Of a stretch of 8,336 bases of DNA, positions 1 to 5,938 are shown piece after piece. Each line of letters begins with the position of its first letter. The stretch's first letter is position 1. The stretch comes from Anaerolineales bacterium (GTDB lineage Bacteria; Chloroflexota; Anaerolineae; Anaerolineales; UBA4823): NCBI GenBank assembly GCA_026415275.1, contig JAOAHK010000015.1:8056-16391 (forward strand), in the 5' to 3' direction. The position numbers and the translations under genes are program-made. The notes beneath the pieces are model-generated. The model was not told the origin of the DNA, did not search any database, and saw only the letters and a list, made by a program, of their open reading frames with translations.

Positions 1-340
1 CTTCTGCAGCTAAAGTATTGCGCTGTTCCCCTCCCATCGTGTCCGAGATACCTTCGCGGGTGAGGTTGATGGCTCTTGTGGCAAGTTGTGTTGTTTGGAT
101 CAAGGCGTAATCGGTGGCAGACATCCAGCTTTCGGTGGTTGCTGCGGTATCTAAATACGCATTGTTCATCTTTAGAACTGAACGGAGGGTCAGCGCGCTC
201 GTTACTCCGCTGGGGTTGTCCGAGGGGCGTTGAAATTCCTTGCCTGATGCCACTTTTTCTTGCAGTTGATAAAGGCGTTTCAGATTTTCATCCATATATT
301 GGATCGCCCTTTCGGTCATCATTCTTTGCGTTATGCGCAT
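1..340 (-). CDS. flgL: FlgL, hook-filament junction protein 2 (5' part, cut by window edge)
   Basis: FlgL sits between FlgK and the filament in the flagellar hook-filament junction and is exported through the flagellar type III apparatus. Only the first 113 codons are in the window; the reading frame is open to base 1. The start reads MRITQRMMTERAIQYMDENL, and at about residues 31-47 comes VASGKEFQRPSDNPSGVTS. This matches the flagellin-like N-terminal helix and the 'SGK...PSDNP' turn shared by FlgL and flagellin. The ATG at 340-338 is preceded by a strong ribosome site, GGAGG, at 350-346. The gene begins 23 bases after flgK stops, in the usual flgK-flgL order, which favours FlgL over flagellin. 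The remaining length and C-terminus cannot be judged. Confidence 0.93.
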   Translation of the reverse strand, partial: MRITQRMMTERAIQYMDENLKRLYQLQEKVASGKEFQRPSDNPSGVTSALTLRSVLKMNNAYLDTAATTESWMSATDYALIQTTQLATRAINLTREGISDTMGGEQRNTLAAE

Positions 341-363
341 ACGTACCTCCGTATCTCACCTAC

Positions 364-1770
364 TTAGCGTCCGACCACTCCCATACCATTGATAATTTTG
401 TCCAGCATCTCATCCATTACCGTTACCAGTCGAGTTGCCGCTTGGAAGGCACGCTGATATTTAATCAGGTTGGCCGCTTCTTCGTCCAAGTTAACACCAA
501 CAACTGTTTCTCTCAAGGCATCTAACGATTTAGCCACATCCTTACGATCGCGAGCAAAAGCTTCAGCGCGTTGGATATCGATGCCTAGTTGCGAAATTTG
601 GCGGGTGTAATACTGGTTGAATGTCTCGGTGTTACCGTTCATGACCAGTAACTCCCGCAGATTCGATAATGCAACAGCATTGTTCCCATCCCCAGGAGCA
701 TTGCCCTGCTGGGCTGCAGCAACCCGTTGGGGTTGATTGGCGACATCGTTGGAAAGGCGAATGCTGAGTGCTGTTGTCCCCGTTGGGTCAAAAAAACCTA
801 GACCCGTTGTCACGCCGTCCAAAGCATATCCCCCAGCATGGAGGGCGTTTACCTGGGTCACCAAATTCTGCGCTAAGGTGTCTAAATCGCTGATGATGCG
901 AGGAATAATTCCATCCCTTGCCTGAAGCAAACCAGCCAATTCCCCTCGCGTGGGCGTGAATGGAACGTTATCGGCTTCCCAATAGATCGAAGATAGATTG
1001 CCACTCGTAGTTGCCAGTTTGAACGTAGTAGCACCAATTACCAAAGCATGACCGCCAATAGAAACCAACGCTTCACCATTTTCTTGGATGGCGGCTGTTG
1101 CTCCACTCAGCTCAGCTAGGCGTGTTATTAATTGGTCGCGCTGATCCATTAAGTCATTCGGTGCACTTCCAGCCGACTTGACGGCTACAATTTCCACATT
1201 CAGCGCAGCAATTTTGCTTGCTAAGCTGTTAATCTCACTGACCCGTTGTAGGATTAAGGCATTTTGATCTTGCTGGATGCGAACCAGCGATTGGGCACGC
1301 CAATTGAGGGCTTTAGCCAGAGCCGCTCCTCTTTCCAGCATATCTGCCCTGAGCGCCATGTTGGTTGGGTCACTACTCAAGGCTTGCCAACCGCTCCAAA
1401 AGGCATCCAATTTCGCAATCAGCCCGTCTTCGCTGGTTTCGGCAAGAGTAGCTTCTACTTGACGCAAGACACCGGCTTCCATCTGCCACCCTTGGCTTTC
1501 GCTGAGAGCACGCCGATAGCGATCATCGAAGAATTCGAGGGTGTATTGGCGAATGCGGTTGACCAAAACCCCCATGCCCAATTGTCCAGGGACAACATTG
1601 GCTCGCAAGGAGGGAAAAACATGCGGCAAATCGGCGCTCATCATCGCCTCTTGGCGGCGATAACCGGGCGTGGTGGCATTGGCAACATTATGCTCCGTGA
1701 CCTGAATGGCAATCTGCTGACTGAGCATCGCCTTGAGTGCAATGTTAAGACCATACAGAATATTCGACAT
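364..1770 (-). CDS. flgK: FlgK, hook-filament junction protein 1
   Basis: FlgK is the first junction protein placed on the finished hook and links hook to filament. The 468-residue product has the family's N-terminal block HNVANATTPGYRRQ (residues 27-40), followed by a region resembling 'R...Y.L.FFDDRYR' (about 73-86). The C-terminal coiled region is GVNLDEEAANLIKYQRAFQAA (about 425-445). These two ends form the discontinuous core helices of FlgK. The middle, roughly residues 180-400, is the variable domain. At 468 residues it is shorter than the roughly 550 of enteric FlgK, so the variable part is compact. A short GMGVVGR tail follows the last helix. The start ATG has GGAGGGAG at 1780-1773, and this ribosome site overlaps the flgN stop codon, suggesting translational coupling. 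FlgN, encoded just upstream, is its expected export chaperone. Confidence 0.96.
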   Translation of the reverse strand: MSNILYGLNIALKAMLSQQIAIQVTEHNVANATTPGYRRQEAMMSADLPHVFPSLRANVVPGQLGMGVLVNRIRQYTLEFFDDRYRRALSESQGWQMEAGVLRQVEATLAETSEDGLIAKLDAFWSGWQALSSDPTNMALRADMLERGAALAKALNWRAQSLVRIQQDQNALILQRVSEINSLASKIAALNVEIVAVKSAGSAPNDLMDQRDQLITRLAELSGATAAIQENGEALVSIGGHALVIGATTFKLATTSGNLSSIYWEADNVPFTPTRGELAGLLQARDGIIPRIISDLDTLAQNLVTQVNALHAGGYALDGVTTGLGFFDPTGTTALSIRLSNDVANQPQRVAAAQQGNAPGDGNNAVALSNLRELLVMNGNTETFNQYYTRQISQLGIDIQRAEAFARDRKDVAKSLDALRETVVGVNLDEEAANLIKYQRAFQAATRLVTVMDEMLDKIINGMGVVGR

Positions 1771-1779
1771 TGCTCCCTC

Positions 1780-2292
1780 CTAAGCCCTCTGGTCAACCTC
1801 CCAGACTACATCCAAATGATCGGATGTCTTACTCCCCGGCCGATCATACGTTAGTGAAGGGCGGAAGGAATCAATTAAGATTGTCTGTAGTGCATCTACC
1901 CGCTCCAAAGCCATCATTGCCAAGGCGTGGTTGCCGCTAGTCATGATCTTAATTTCTTCTGCCAATGCCGAGATGCCTTCTTTTAGGCGTTTGATACGCT
2001 GTCCCATTTCATTGTTTAACTTTTGGCAGATAGCAGTAATTGTCGGGTCAGTGTGCTTCAGTCCTACCTGGTCTCCAAGATTTTGGGTGACCATACGACG
2101 GCGATCTTCAATCTGCCCCAACTCATCCAGCACAACTTCTTTTTGTTCCAGAATGACTTCTAAGCTGTTTAGATCGTTCTGAGAAAGTGCTTGGCGCTCC
2201 TCCTTGGTCAACTGGTGCAAGGATTGGCAAGCGCGAAATTCTTGGACAAGTAGATCCTCCAAAGTAATTGCAAGGGTAAGAACATCATTCAT
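1780..2292 (-). CDS. flgN: FlgN-family export chaperone for FlgK/FlgL
   Basis: The 170-residue product is almost entirely predicted helix, with heptad-like Leu/Ile spacing at residues 4-70 and 84-143. An acidic-basic stretch, EQKEVVLDELGQIEDRRR, lies at about 49-66. FlgN proteins are cytoplasmic helical hairpins that bind the C-terminal helices of FlgK and FlgL and deliver them to FlhA at the export gate. The C-terminal TYDRPG (about 148-153) resembles the short Tyr/Gly tail motif of this family. Sequence identity in FlgN is always low, so the call leans equally on position: it lies between flgM and flgK. The ribosome site GGAAAGG (2310-2304) lies 11 bases before the ATG, a rather long spacing. 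The gap to flgM is 36 bases. Confidence 0.88.
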   Translation of the reverse strand: MNDVLTLAITLEDLLVQEFRACQSLHQLTKEERQALSQNDLNSLEVILEQKEVVLDELGQIEDRRRMVTQNLGDQVGLKHTDPTITAICQKLNNEMGQRIKRLKEGISALAEEIKIMTSGNHALAMMALERVDALQTILIDSFRPSLTYDRPGSKTSDHLDVVWEVDQRA

Positions 2293-2328
2293 CGATCGTC
2301 ATGCCTTTCCTGTCTAGGTAATCATGAA

Positions 2329-2628
2329 CTAAGGTTTAAGACCCTTCAAGAACAGTGACGCCAGTTGCTCAACCGGCACTTGATAGGTTCCAGCTTGTAT
2401 TTGCTCTCGGAGAGCTGCAACGCGTTCCGTTCGAACATCTGGGATCTCCTGCAGACTGAGGCGTGCTTTTGAGAGCAAACGAGCACGATCAGAGAGGGAG
2501 GCTTGATCTTTGTTCGTTAATCGATCAGCACGCTCGTTTTCTTGAAGGCGCTGTTGACGCTCAACCGCTGCCGTGTTTTCGGCTTGTTTTTGAACAATAC
2601 GGTTGTTTTGAGAATGTTCAACTTTCAT
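2329..2628 (-). CDS. flgM: FlgM, anti-sigma-28 factor
   Basis: FlgM binds sigma-28 and holds late flagellar genes off until the hook is finished, when FlgM is exported from the cell. The 99-residue product is the usual size. Its first 40 residues are Gln/Glu/Arg/Asn-rich and look disordered, as expected for an exported anti-sigma factor. The C-terminal half carries the sigma-binding helices: DQASLSDRARLLSKA (41-55) and VRTERVAALREQIQAGTYQV (65-84). The second matches the well-known 'VR.EKV..L...I..G.Y.V' FlgM signature. The start ATG is preceded by AGGAG at 2640-2636 with 7 bases of spacing. It is the first gene after the sigma-28-type promoter at 2694-2720, so sigma-28 likely drives its own inhibitor. 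Its target, FliA, is encoded in the same window. Confidence 0.95.
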   Translation of the reverse strand: MKVEHSQNNRIVQKQAENTAAVERQQRLQENERADRLTNKDQASLSDRARLLSKARLSLQEIPDVRTERVAALREQIQAGTYQVPVEQLASLFLKGLKP

Positions 2629-2633
2629 GGTCT

Positions 2634-2640
2634 CTCTCCT
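2634..2640 (-). promoter_or_regulatory. flgM ribosome binding site abutting an inverted repeat
   Basis: On the minus strand the bases read AGGAGAG, 5 bases before the flgM ATG (7 if only AGGAG is counted). The site touches the downstream arm of the inverted repeat, which ends at 2641. The site itself is not inside the stem, but a folded stem would lie directly against the ribosome landing area. Confidence 0.75.
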
Positions 2641-2703
2641 TTACCGATGACAGGTTAGGCTGACGAAATTGGGGTACTTTTTGCCCTAACCTGTTATCGG
2701 CAA
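2641..2703 (-). repeat. Long imperfect inverted repeat between flgG and flgM
   Basis: On the minus strand, TTGCCGATAACAGGTTAGG (2703-2685) is followed after 25 bases by CCTAACCTGTCATCGGTAA (2659-2641). The arms pair at 17 of 19 positions; the two exceptions are a G-U wobble and an A-C mismatch. A bulged G then a further C-G pair extends the stem toward the loop. The upstream arm contains the complete sigma-28 -10 element, and the downstream arm runs up to the flgM ribosome site. No U-tract follows, so it is not a typical intrinsic terminator. It could be a protein-binding dyad over the promoter, or an RNA hairpin formed only in transcripts reading through from flgG. The pairing is seen directly; the function is inferred. 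Confidence 0.8.
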
Positions 2704-2720
2704 CTTGTGCCAAAACTTAA
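2694..2720 (-). promoter_or_regulatory. Sigma-28 (FliA-type) promoter for flgMNKL
   Basis: On the minus strand the -35 element is TTAAGTTT (2720-2713) and the -10 element is GCCGATAA (2701-2694), with an 11-base spacer (2712-2702). Compared with the enteric sigma-28 consensus TAAAGTTT-N11-GCCGATAA this is 15 of 16 matches with exact spacing. The -35 element overlaps the flgG stop codon. Transcription would start around 2691-2686, giving a leader of about 60 bases before flgM. The matching sigma factor, FliA, is encoded upstream at 4708-5562, and flgM is a classic sigma-28 target in other bacteria. Confidence 0.92.
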
Positions 2721-3457
2721 GTGCGACGCATTTGAATGGCTTGTCCCAACATGGTATCTGTTTGTTGAAATGTACGCTGCGAGAGGCTAAATGAACGTTG
2801 CAGCAGGATCATCTGGGTTAATTCATTCGCAATATTCACATTGGACATCTCCAAGACATGATTGCGTATCTCTCCAAATCCTTCGCTGGATGGAGTGCCA
2901 ACTGTTGTTGCACCAGAAACTTCGGTTTCTAACCAGAGATTGCTGCCATAGCTCTCCAAGCCGTTGGGATTAGGAAAACGAGTTAATTGGATCGTCCCAA
3001 CTTGGTTCCACACGCCGTTCTGTAAGACCATAACCGAACCATCGGTTTCAACGTTGATTTCCTCAAACTCCTCGGGGAGCGAGCCATCCCAAACTAAGGG
3101 GAAGCCATTCCCGTTCACAATGCGTCGCTCTGAGTCAAGCATAAATTCGCCATCCCGAGTATATGCAGTCCGGCCATCGGGAAGAGCCACACCAAAGAAT
3201 CCTTCACCATTGATTGCAAGGTCAAGTTCACGTGCGGTAAGCTTGAATGCGCCTTGGTCCATGAAACGCTGTGTTGTGCGCAACTGTACACCGCTATACA
3301 ATCGTTGTTGAAACATCTCTTGAAAATTGGAGCGGCTAGCCTTAAACCCATGTGTGTTAATATTCGCCAAATTGTGACTGACTACGTCCAAGTCAAGCAG
3401 GCGGGTCATCATACCACTGCGGCTGATATGGAGAATTTGATGGATGGAGAGAGTCAT
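2717..3457 (-). CDS. flgG: FlgG-like distal rod protein
   Basis: FlgG builds the distal rod, the drive shaft that joins the basal body to the hook. The 246-residue product shows the rod/hook family N-terminal motif HNLANINTHGFKASR (28-42), the central block LDLAINGEGFF (78-88), YTRDG (99-103), and the C-terminal motif EMSNVNIANELTQMILLQRSF (203-223). The segment NGLESYGSNLWLET (165-178) followed by SGA and TP is characteristic of FlgG rather than FlgF. E. coli FlgG is about 260 residues, so this is full length. The start ATG has AAAGGAG at 3468-3462. It lies 31 bases after flgF. The N-terminus (MTLSIHQILHISRSGMM) is somewhat longer than the usual 'MI.SL..A.SGM', but the ribosome site supports it. 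A FlgF-type rod protein remains a minor alternative. Confidence 0.87.
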   Translation of the reverse strand: MTLSIHQILHISRSGMMTRLLDLDVVSHNLANINTHGFKASRSNFQEMFQQRLYSGVQLRTTQRFMDQGAFKLTARELDLAINGEGFFGVALPDGRTAYTRDGEFMLDSERRIVNGNGFPLVWDGSLPEEFEEINVETDGSVMVLQNGVWNQVGTIQLTRFPNPNGLESYGSNLWLETEVSGATTVGTPSSEGFGEIRNHVLEMSNVNIANELTQMILLQRSFSLSQRTFQQTDTMLGQAIQMRRT

Positions 3458-3488
3458 AAGGCTCCTTTCAGTTCAAACAACAAAAATC

Positions 3489-4247
3489 TCAAAATGTCCC
3501 CAAGGTGTTAATCGCCTTGCCCAGCAGTTCATCTTGGGTTTGAACCATTTTTTGAGCTGCTTCATAAGCGCGGGCGACGGCGATCATCTGGGTCATTAAT
3601 TGCGCTGGGTTTGCATTGGACATCTCAATATATCCCTGCACAACCGTACCCACTGCATCGCTCGTTGCGCCACCTTCGGCGACAAAATAGTTCGATCCAT
3701 CGCGGGTTAGTTCAGCGCTGGGATTTTCGAACGCAGCCAGTCCCAATGTCGCAATGGTCTGCCCATTGACCATGATAACCCCATCGGGAGAGATGGAGAG
3801 TTCTCCTTCAGGTAAATTAATCGGCTGTCCGCCCTCATCAAGCACCTGATAACCGTCAACAGTGACCAGGTTTCCTTCGACATCGCGGAAGAACCTGCCA
3901 TCGCGAGTGTATCTTTCACCATCGGGTGTCTGAATGCGGAAAAATCCTGCACCTTGAATGGCGAGATCAAAAGGATGTCCTGTGTGACGCAATCCGCCTT
4001 GTAAGAAATCGGTAATTTCCTGCGCAGTTTGAACCCCTAAACCAAAATTGCCAATCCAGCGCAAGTTTGCTAAGCCGGCTGTCGGTCCGGGAGGGTAAAT
4101 CATTGCGGTTTCTCTAAATTCGTCTAAACTGGTCAAAACTTGTTTGAATCCCGGTGTATCGACATTCGCAATATTGTGCGCTAATAATCCCTGACGATAG
4201 AGATTGGCTAACATTGCCGAAGCAGCAGCGTACAATCCCTTGATCAT
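3489..4247 (-). CDS. flgF: FlgF-like proximal rod protein
   Basis: The 252-residue product belongs to the flagellar rod/hook family. It has HNIANVDTPGFKQ (24-36), FDLAIQGAGFF (93-103), YTRDGRF (113-119) and EMSNANPAQLMTQMIAVARAYE (208-229). FlgF forms part of the proximal rod crossing the cell envelope. FlgF is chosen over FlgG because the LE.IG.NLY.ET segment typical of FlgG is replaced by LTRDGSNYF. It also precedes the better FlgG candidate, as in the common flgF-flgG order. Bacillus-type genomes name such a pair flhO and flhP. The N-terminus MIKGLYAAASAM is also FlgG-like, so the exact paralogue name is less certain than the family. The start overlaps the preceding stop as ATGA, and a strong AAAGGAGG lies at 4263-4256. 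Confidence 0.82.
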   Translation of the reverse strand: MIKGLYAAASAMLANLYRQGLLAHNIANVDTPGFKQVLTSLDEFRETAMIYPPGPTAGLANLRWIGNFGLGVQTAQEITDFLQGGLRHTGHPFDLAIQGAGFFRIQTPDGERYTRDGRFFRDVEGNLVTVDGYQVLDEGGQPINLPEGELSISPDGVIMVNGQTIATLGLAAFENPSAELTRDGSNYFVAEGGATSDAVGTVVQGYIEMSNANPAQLMTQMIAVARAYEAAQKMVQTQDELLGKAINTLGTF

Positions 4248-4711
4248 CCTGAAACCTCCTTTCGACTTTCGCTCGCTTTTTGATGCAAGCGAACAACCAT
4301 ATTAACTTCATCCAAAGTCATTCCCATCTGCCGAGCAATATCCAAAGCGCTCATACCACCGTTTGCCATCGAGACAATGATCTGGTTGCGTTCAAGGCTG
4401 CTCGTCGGGCGTAATCCAGCAGGTAAGTTTGGGGAGGTCTGACTTTGACTCTTCTGCACCGCTGTCAAAAGTGTCTTAAAATCATCTTGGTCTAAAATCC
4501 CACCACTAGGCGTAACACCCTGAGAAGCTGATCTTTGCGGCGCCACAACAGGCTTGGCTTGAACAGCTCCCTCGGCTAGGTTCTTGAGCTGATCAACCAC
4601 TGGTTTGAGCTTCTCAGCATGTTCAGCTTGACCTTGCACTCGCGCCGTTTCGCGGGCAAGCTGGATAAGCTTTAAGGTATCGTTCAATAAAACTGACGAA
4701 ACGCTATTCAT
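4244..4711 (-). CDS. Flagellar-cluster protein of unknown function with C-terminal helix-turn-helix-like segment
   Basis: I do not recognise this 155-residue protein by name. Residues 5-50 look like an amphipathic helical region (LLNDTLKLIQLARETARVQG...). Residues 51-105 are low-complexity and rich in Pro, Ser, Gln and Ala. Residues 107-144 (ERNQIIVSMANGGMSALDIA, then RQMGMTLDEVNMVVRLHQ) resemble the short helix-turn-helix end seen in several flagellar-operon proteins, including the C-terminus of Bacillus SwrB and DUF6115/DUF2802-type proteins. No membrane helix or signal peptide is visible, unlike SwrB, which has an N-terminal anchor. The start overlaps the fliA stop as ATGA, and the stop overlaps the flgF start the same way, so all three are probably translationally coupled. 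GAGGAGG at 4727-4721 supports the start. The position directly after the sigma-28 gene matches that of swrB in Bacillus; a shared role is only a guess. Confidence 0.85.
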   Translation of the reverse strand: MNSVSSVLLNDTLKLIQLARETARVQGQAEHAEKLKPVVDQLKNLAEGAVQAKPVVAPQRSASQGVTPSGGILDQDDFKTLLTAVQKSQSQTSPNLPAGLRPTSSLERNQIIVSMANGGMSALDIARQMGMTLDEVNMVVRLHQKASESRKEVSG

Positions 4712-5562
4712 CGCACCACACCTCCTCGACTAGAGGTAGTTGCTGATCGAGAAACTGTATTCGAACGTAGGATATGCTCGGATTGAGTGAGATTTTCAGC
4801 CTGTGCCATTGCTCGTCTGAGTTTTGAGCGCAACGAAAGGATTGCTTTGGCATGCAGTTGACAGACACGCGACTCCGATACATCCAGAACCATTCCGATC
4901 TCTTTGAAAGTTAGGTGCTCATAGTAGTAAAGAGATAATACAAGCTGCTCCCGCTCGGGAAGTGACCGAATGACCTGAGCCAGGGTCTCTTTCAATTCTT
5001 CCCGTTCAATCAATGCGTCTGGGATTTCTTGTTCCTCATCGGCAAGGATTTCATGCAAGGAGACCGTTTCATCTCCCTCTGCGGTAACAATTGTGTCTAA
5101 GGAGAGCAAAATATGACTGCTGTCCATAAGTGCTTGCCGCAGTCCCTCTTGATCCCATTGTAAAACTTCAGCAAGTTCCTCATCGCTTGGGGCGCGTTGA
5201 TGTTTTTCCCAAAAACTATCAATTGCGAGTTGTAATTGGCGGGCACGTTGGCGGGCACCACGCGAGAGCCAATCGTGTGAGCGAAGTTGATCGATCACTT
5301 TGCCGCGAATGCGCAAAATGGCATAGGTACTGAATTGTGTGCCGTGTCCAGCATCATAGCGATCGACCGCTTCGATTAAGCCCAGAATACCTTGGCTCGC
5401 AGCGTCTTCGTAATCAGCACCAATAGATTGTGAAAGCCCTAGCCTTCCTAAGACGAAATGAACCAGAGGAATATAACGCAGAATGATTTCCTCACGCGTC
5501 TGAGGATCGCGGGTTTTCAAGAAGTGCTGGATCAATTCGGCATCGTCTTTCCGTGTGTCCAT
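4708..5562 (-). CDS. fliA: FliA/WhiG-family RNA polymerase sigma-28 factor
   Basis: This sigma factor directs RNA polymerase to late flagellar promoters and is inhibited by FlgM. In the 284-residue product, region 2 covers about residues 24-100 and includes ADYEDAASQGILGLIEAVDR (49-68), FSTYAILRIRGKVIDQLRS (77-95) and the FliA-typical DWLSRGARQRAR (97-108). Region 3 follows at about 105-175. Region 4 (about 187-246) ends in the helix-turn-helix LTFKEIGMVLDVSESRVCQL (217-236). A Ser/Thr/Arg-rich tail of about 35 residues (250-284) extends beyond region 4, making the protein longer than the usual roughly 240-255. No clear ribosome site precedes the ATG at 5562; the upstream gene stops only 12 bases before, so translation may depend on coupling. 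The sigma-28 promoter at 2694-2720 is a likely target. Confidence 0.96.
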   Translation of the reverse strand: MDTRKDDAELIQHFLKTRDPQTREEIILRYIPLVHFVLGRLGLSQSIGADYEDAASQGILGLIEAVDRYDAGHGTQFSTYAILRIRGKVIDQLRSHDWLSRGARQRARQLQLAIDSFWEKHQRAPSDEELAEVLQWDQEGLRQALMDSSHILLSLDTIVTAEGDETVSLHEILADEEQEIPDALIEREELKETLAQVIRSLPEREQLVLSLYYYEHLTFKEIGMVLDVSESRVCQLHAKAILSLRSKLRRAMAQAENLTQSEHILRSNTVSRSATTSSRGGVVR

Positions 5563-5574
5563 AAGCTAGATCAA

Positions 5575-5934
5575 TCAGGCGTGAAATTCACGCGTGCTTT
5601 CTCCTTCCTCTGGCTTTGAACGAGTTCCCTTGAGGTCATGGATGGCAACTTGGAGCATTTGATTGGCAAGGAAATAATTTAACAGCCAAAAGAGCGCTCC
5701 CAAGCCAAAAACGGCAACACAGCCGCGCACCGCTGCCATGACCAAGGAGGCTCCGTTTAAGAGAGAGAGAACCACTGTAAGCACCCCGGTAAATAAAATA
5801 ACTAGGCTTGCGACAGAGAATGAGAAATCCAAGAGAAAAGGCAAAGGCTGAGGTGCTTTGCTTTTCCCTTTATTGGGGCTCTGCGATTGCTCCGTCTTTT
5901 TCTGCTCTTTGGTTTTCTCTTCTTTTTTCGCCAT
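5575..5934 (-). CDS. Small two-helix membrane protein of unknown function, between flhF and fliA
   Basis: I do not recognise this 119-residue protein. Its first 28 residues are strongly charged and Lys/Glu/Gln-rich (MAKKEEKTKEQKKTEQSQSP...), with no signal peptide. Two hydrophobic helices follow at about 38-59 (SFSVASLVILFTGVLTVVLS) and 64-89 (LVMAAVRGCVAVFGLGALFW and onward), separated by a short Asn-Gly turn. The C-terminal 30 residues are hydrophilic. This suggests a hairpin in the inner membrane with both ends in the cytoplasm. The gene begins 4 bases after the flhF stop and ends 12 bases before fliA. Its ribosome site is weak (GGGAAGAG at 5949-5942), so coupling to flhF is likely. It sits where flhG is found in many genomes, but it has no P-loop and is not FlhG. 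A flagellar accessory role is inferred only from location. Confidence 0.85.
   Translation of the reverse strand: MAKKEEKTKEQKKTEQSQSPNKGKSKAPQPLPFLLDFSFSVASLVILFTGVLTVVLSLLNGASLVMAAVRGCVAVFGLGALFWLLNYFLANQMLQVAIHDLKGTRSKPEEGESTREFHA
5579..5593. repeat. 15-base dyad just upstream of fliA
   Basis: GCGTGAA-A-TTCACGC is a perfect dyad with 7-base arms around one central base. It lies inside the last codons of the upstream membrane protein gene, 16 bases before the fliA ATG. The single-base centre rules out a simple RNA hairpin with full arms, so if it is meaningful it would be a protein-binding site. It may be a chance result of the coding sequence. Confidence 0.3.
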
Positions 5935-5938
5935 CGCT

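Noticed and set aside
76..525. A 149-codon open frame on the plus strand across the flgK-flgL junction
   Set aside because: It opposes two confidently identified genes, and its translation has no recognisable family features.
968..975. A second exact GCCGATAA on the minus strand, inside flgK
   Set aside because: The position where a -35 box should be (987-994) reads ATCTTCGA, with no TAAA-like core. The bases simply encode Glu-Ala-Asp-Asn within flgK.
1264..1854. A 196-codon open frame on the plus strand, opposite flgK and flgN
   Set aside because: It is antisense to clearly conserved FlgK motifs, has no recognisable domain or ribosome site, and is explained by the codon pattern of the minus-strand genes.
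2624..2650. ACCGATGA on the plus strand at 2643-2650 as a divergent sigma-28 promoter formed by the opposite arm of the inverted repeat
   Set aside because: The matching -35 position (2624-2631, ttcatggt) has no resemblance to TAAAGTTT, and no plus-strand gene is supported downstream.
2641..2703. The inverted repeat as an intrinsic transcription terminator
   Set aside because: Neither strand has a run of U after the stem; on the minus strand the stem is followed directly by the flgM ribosome site. The 25-base loop is also large for a terminator.
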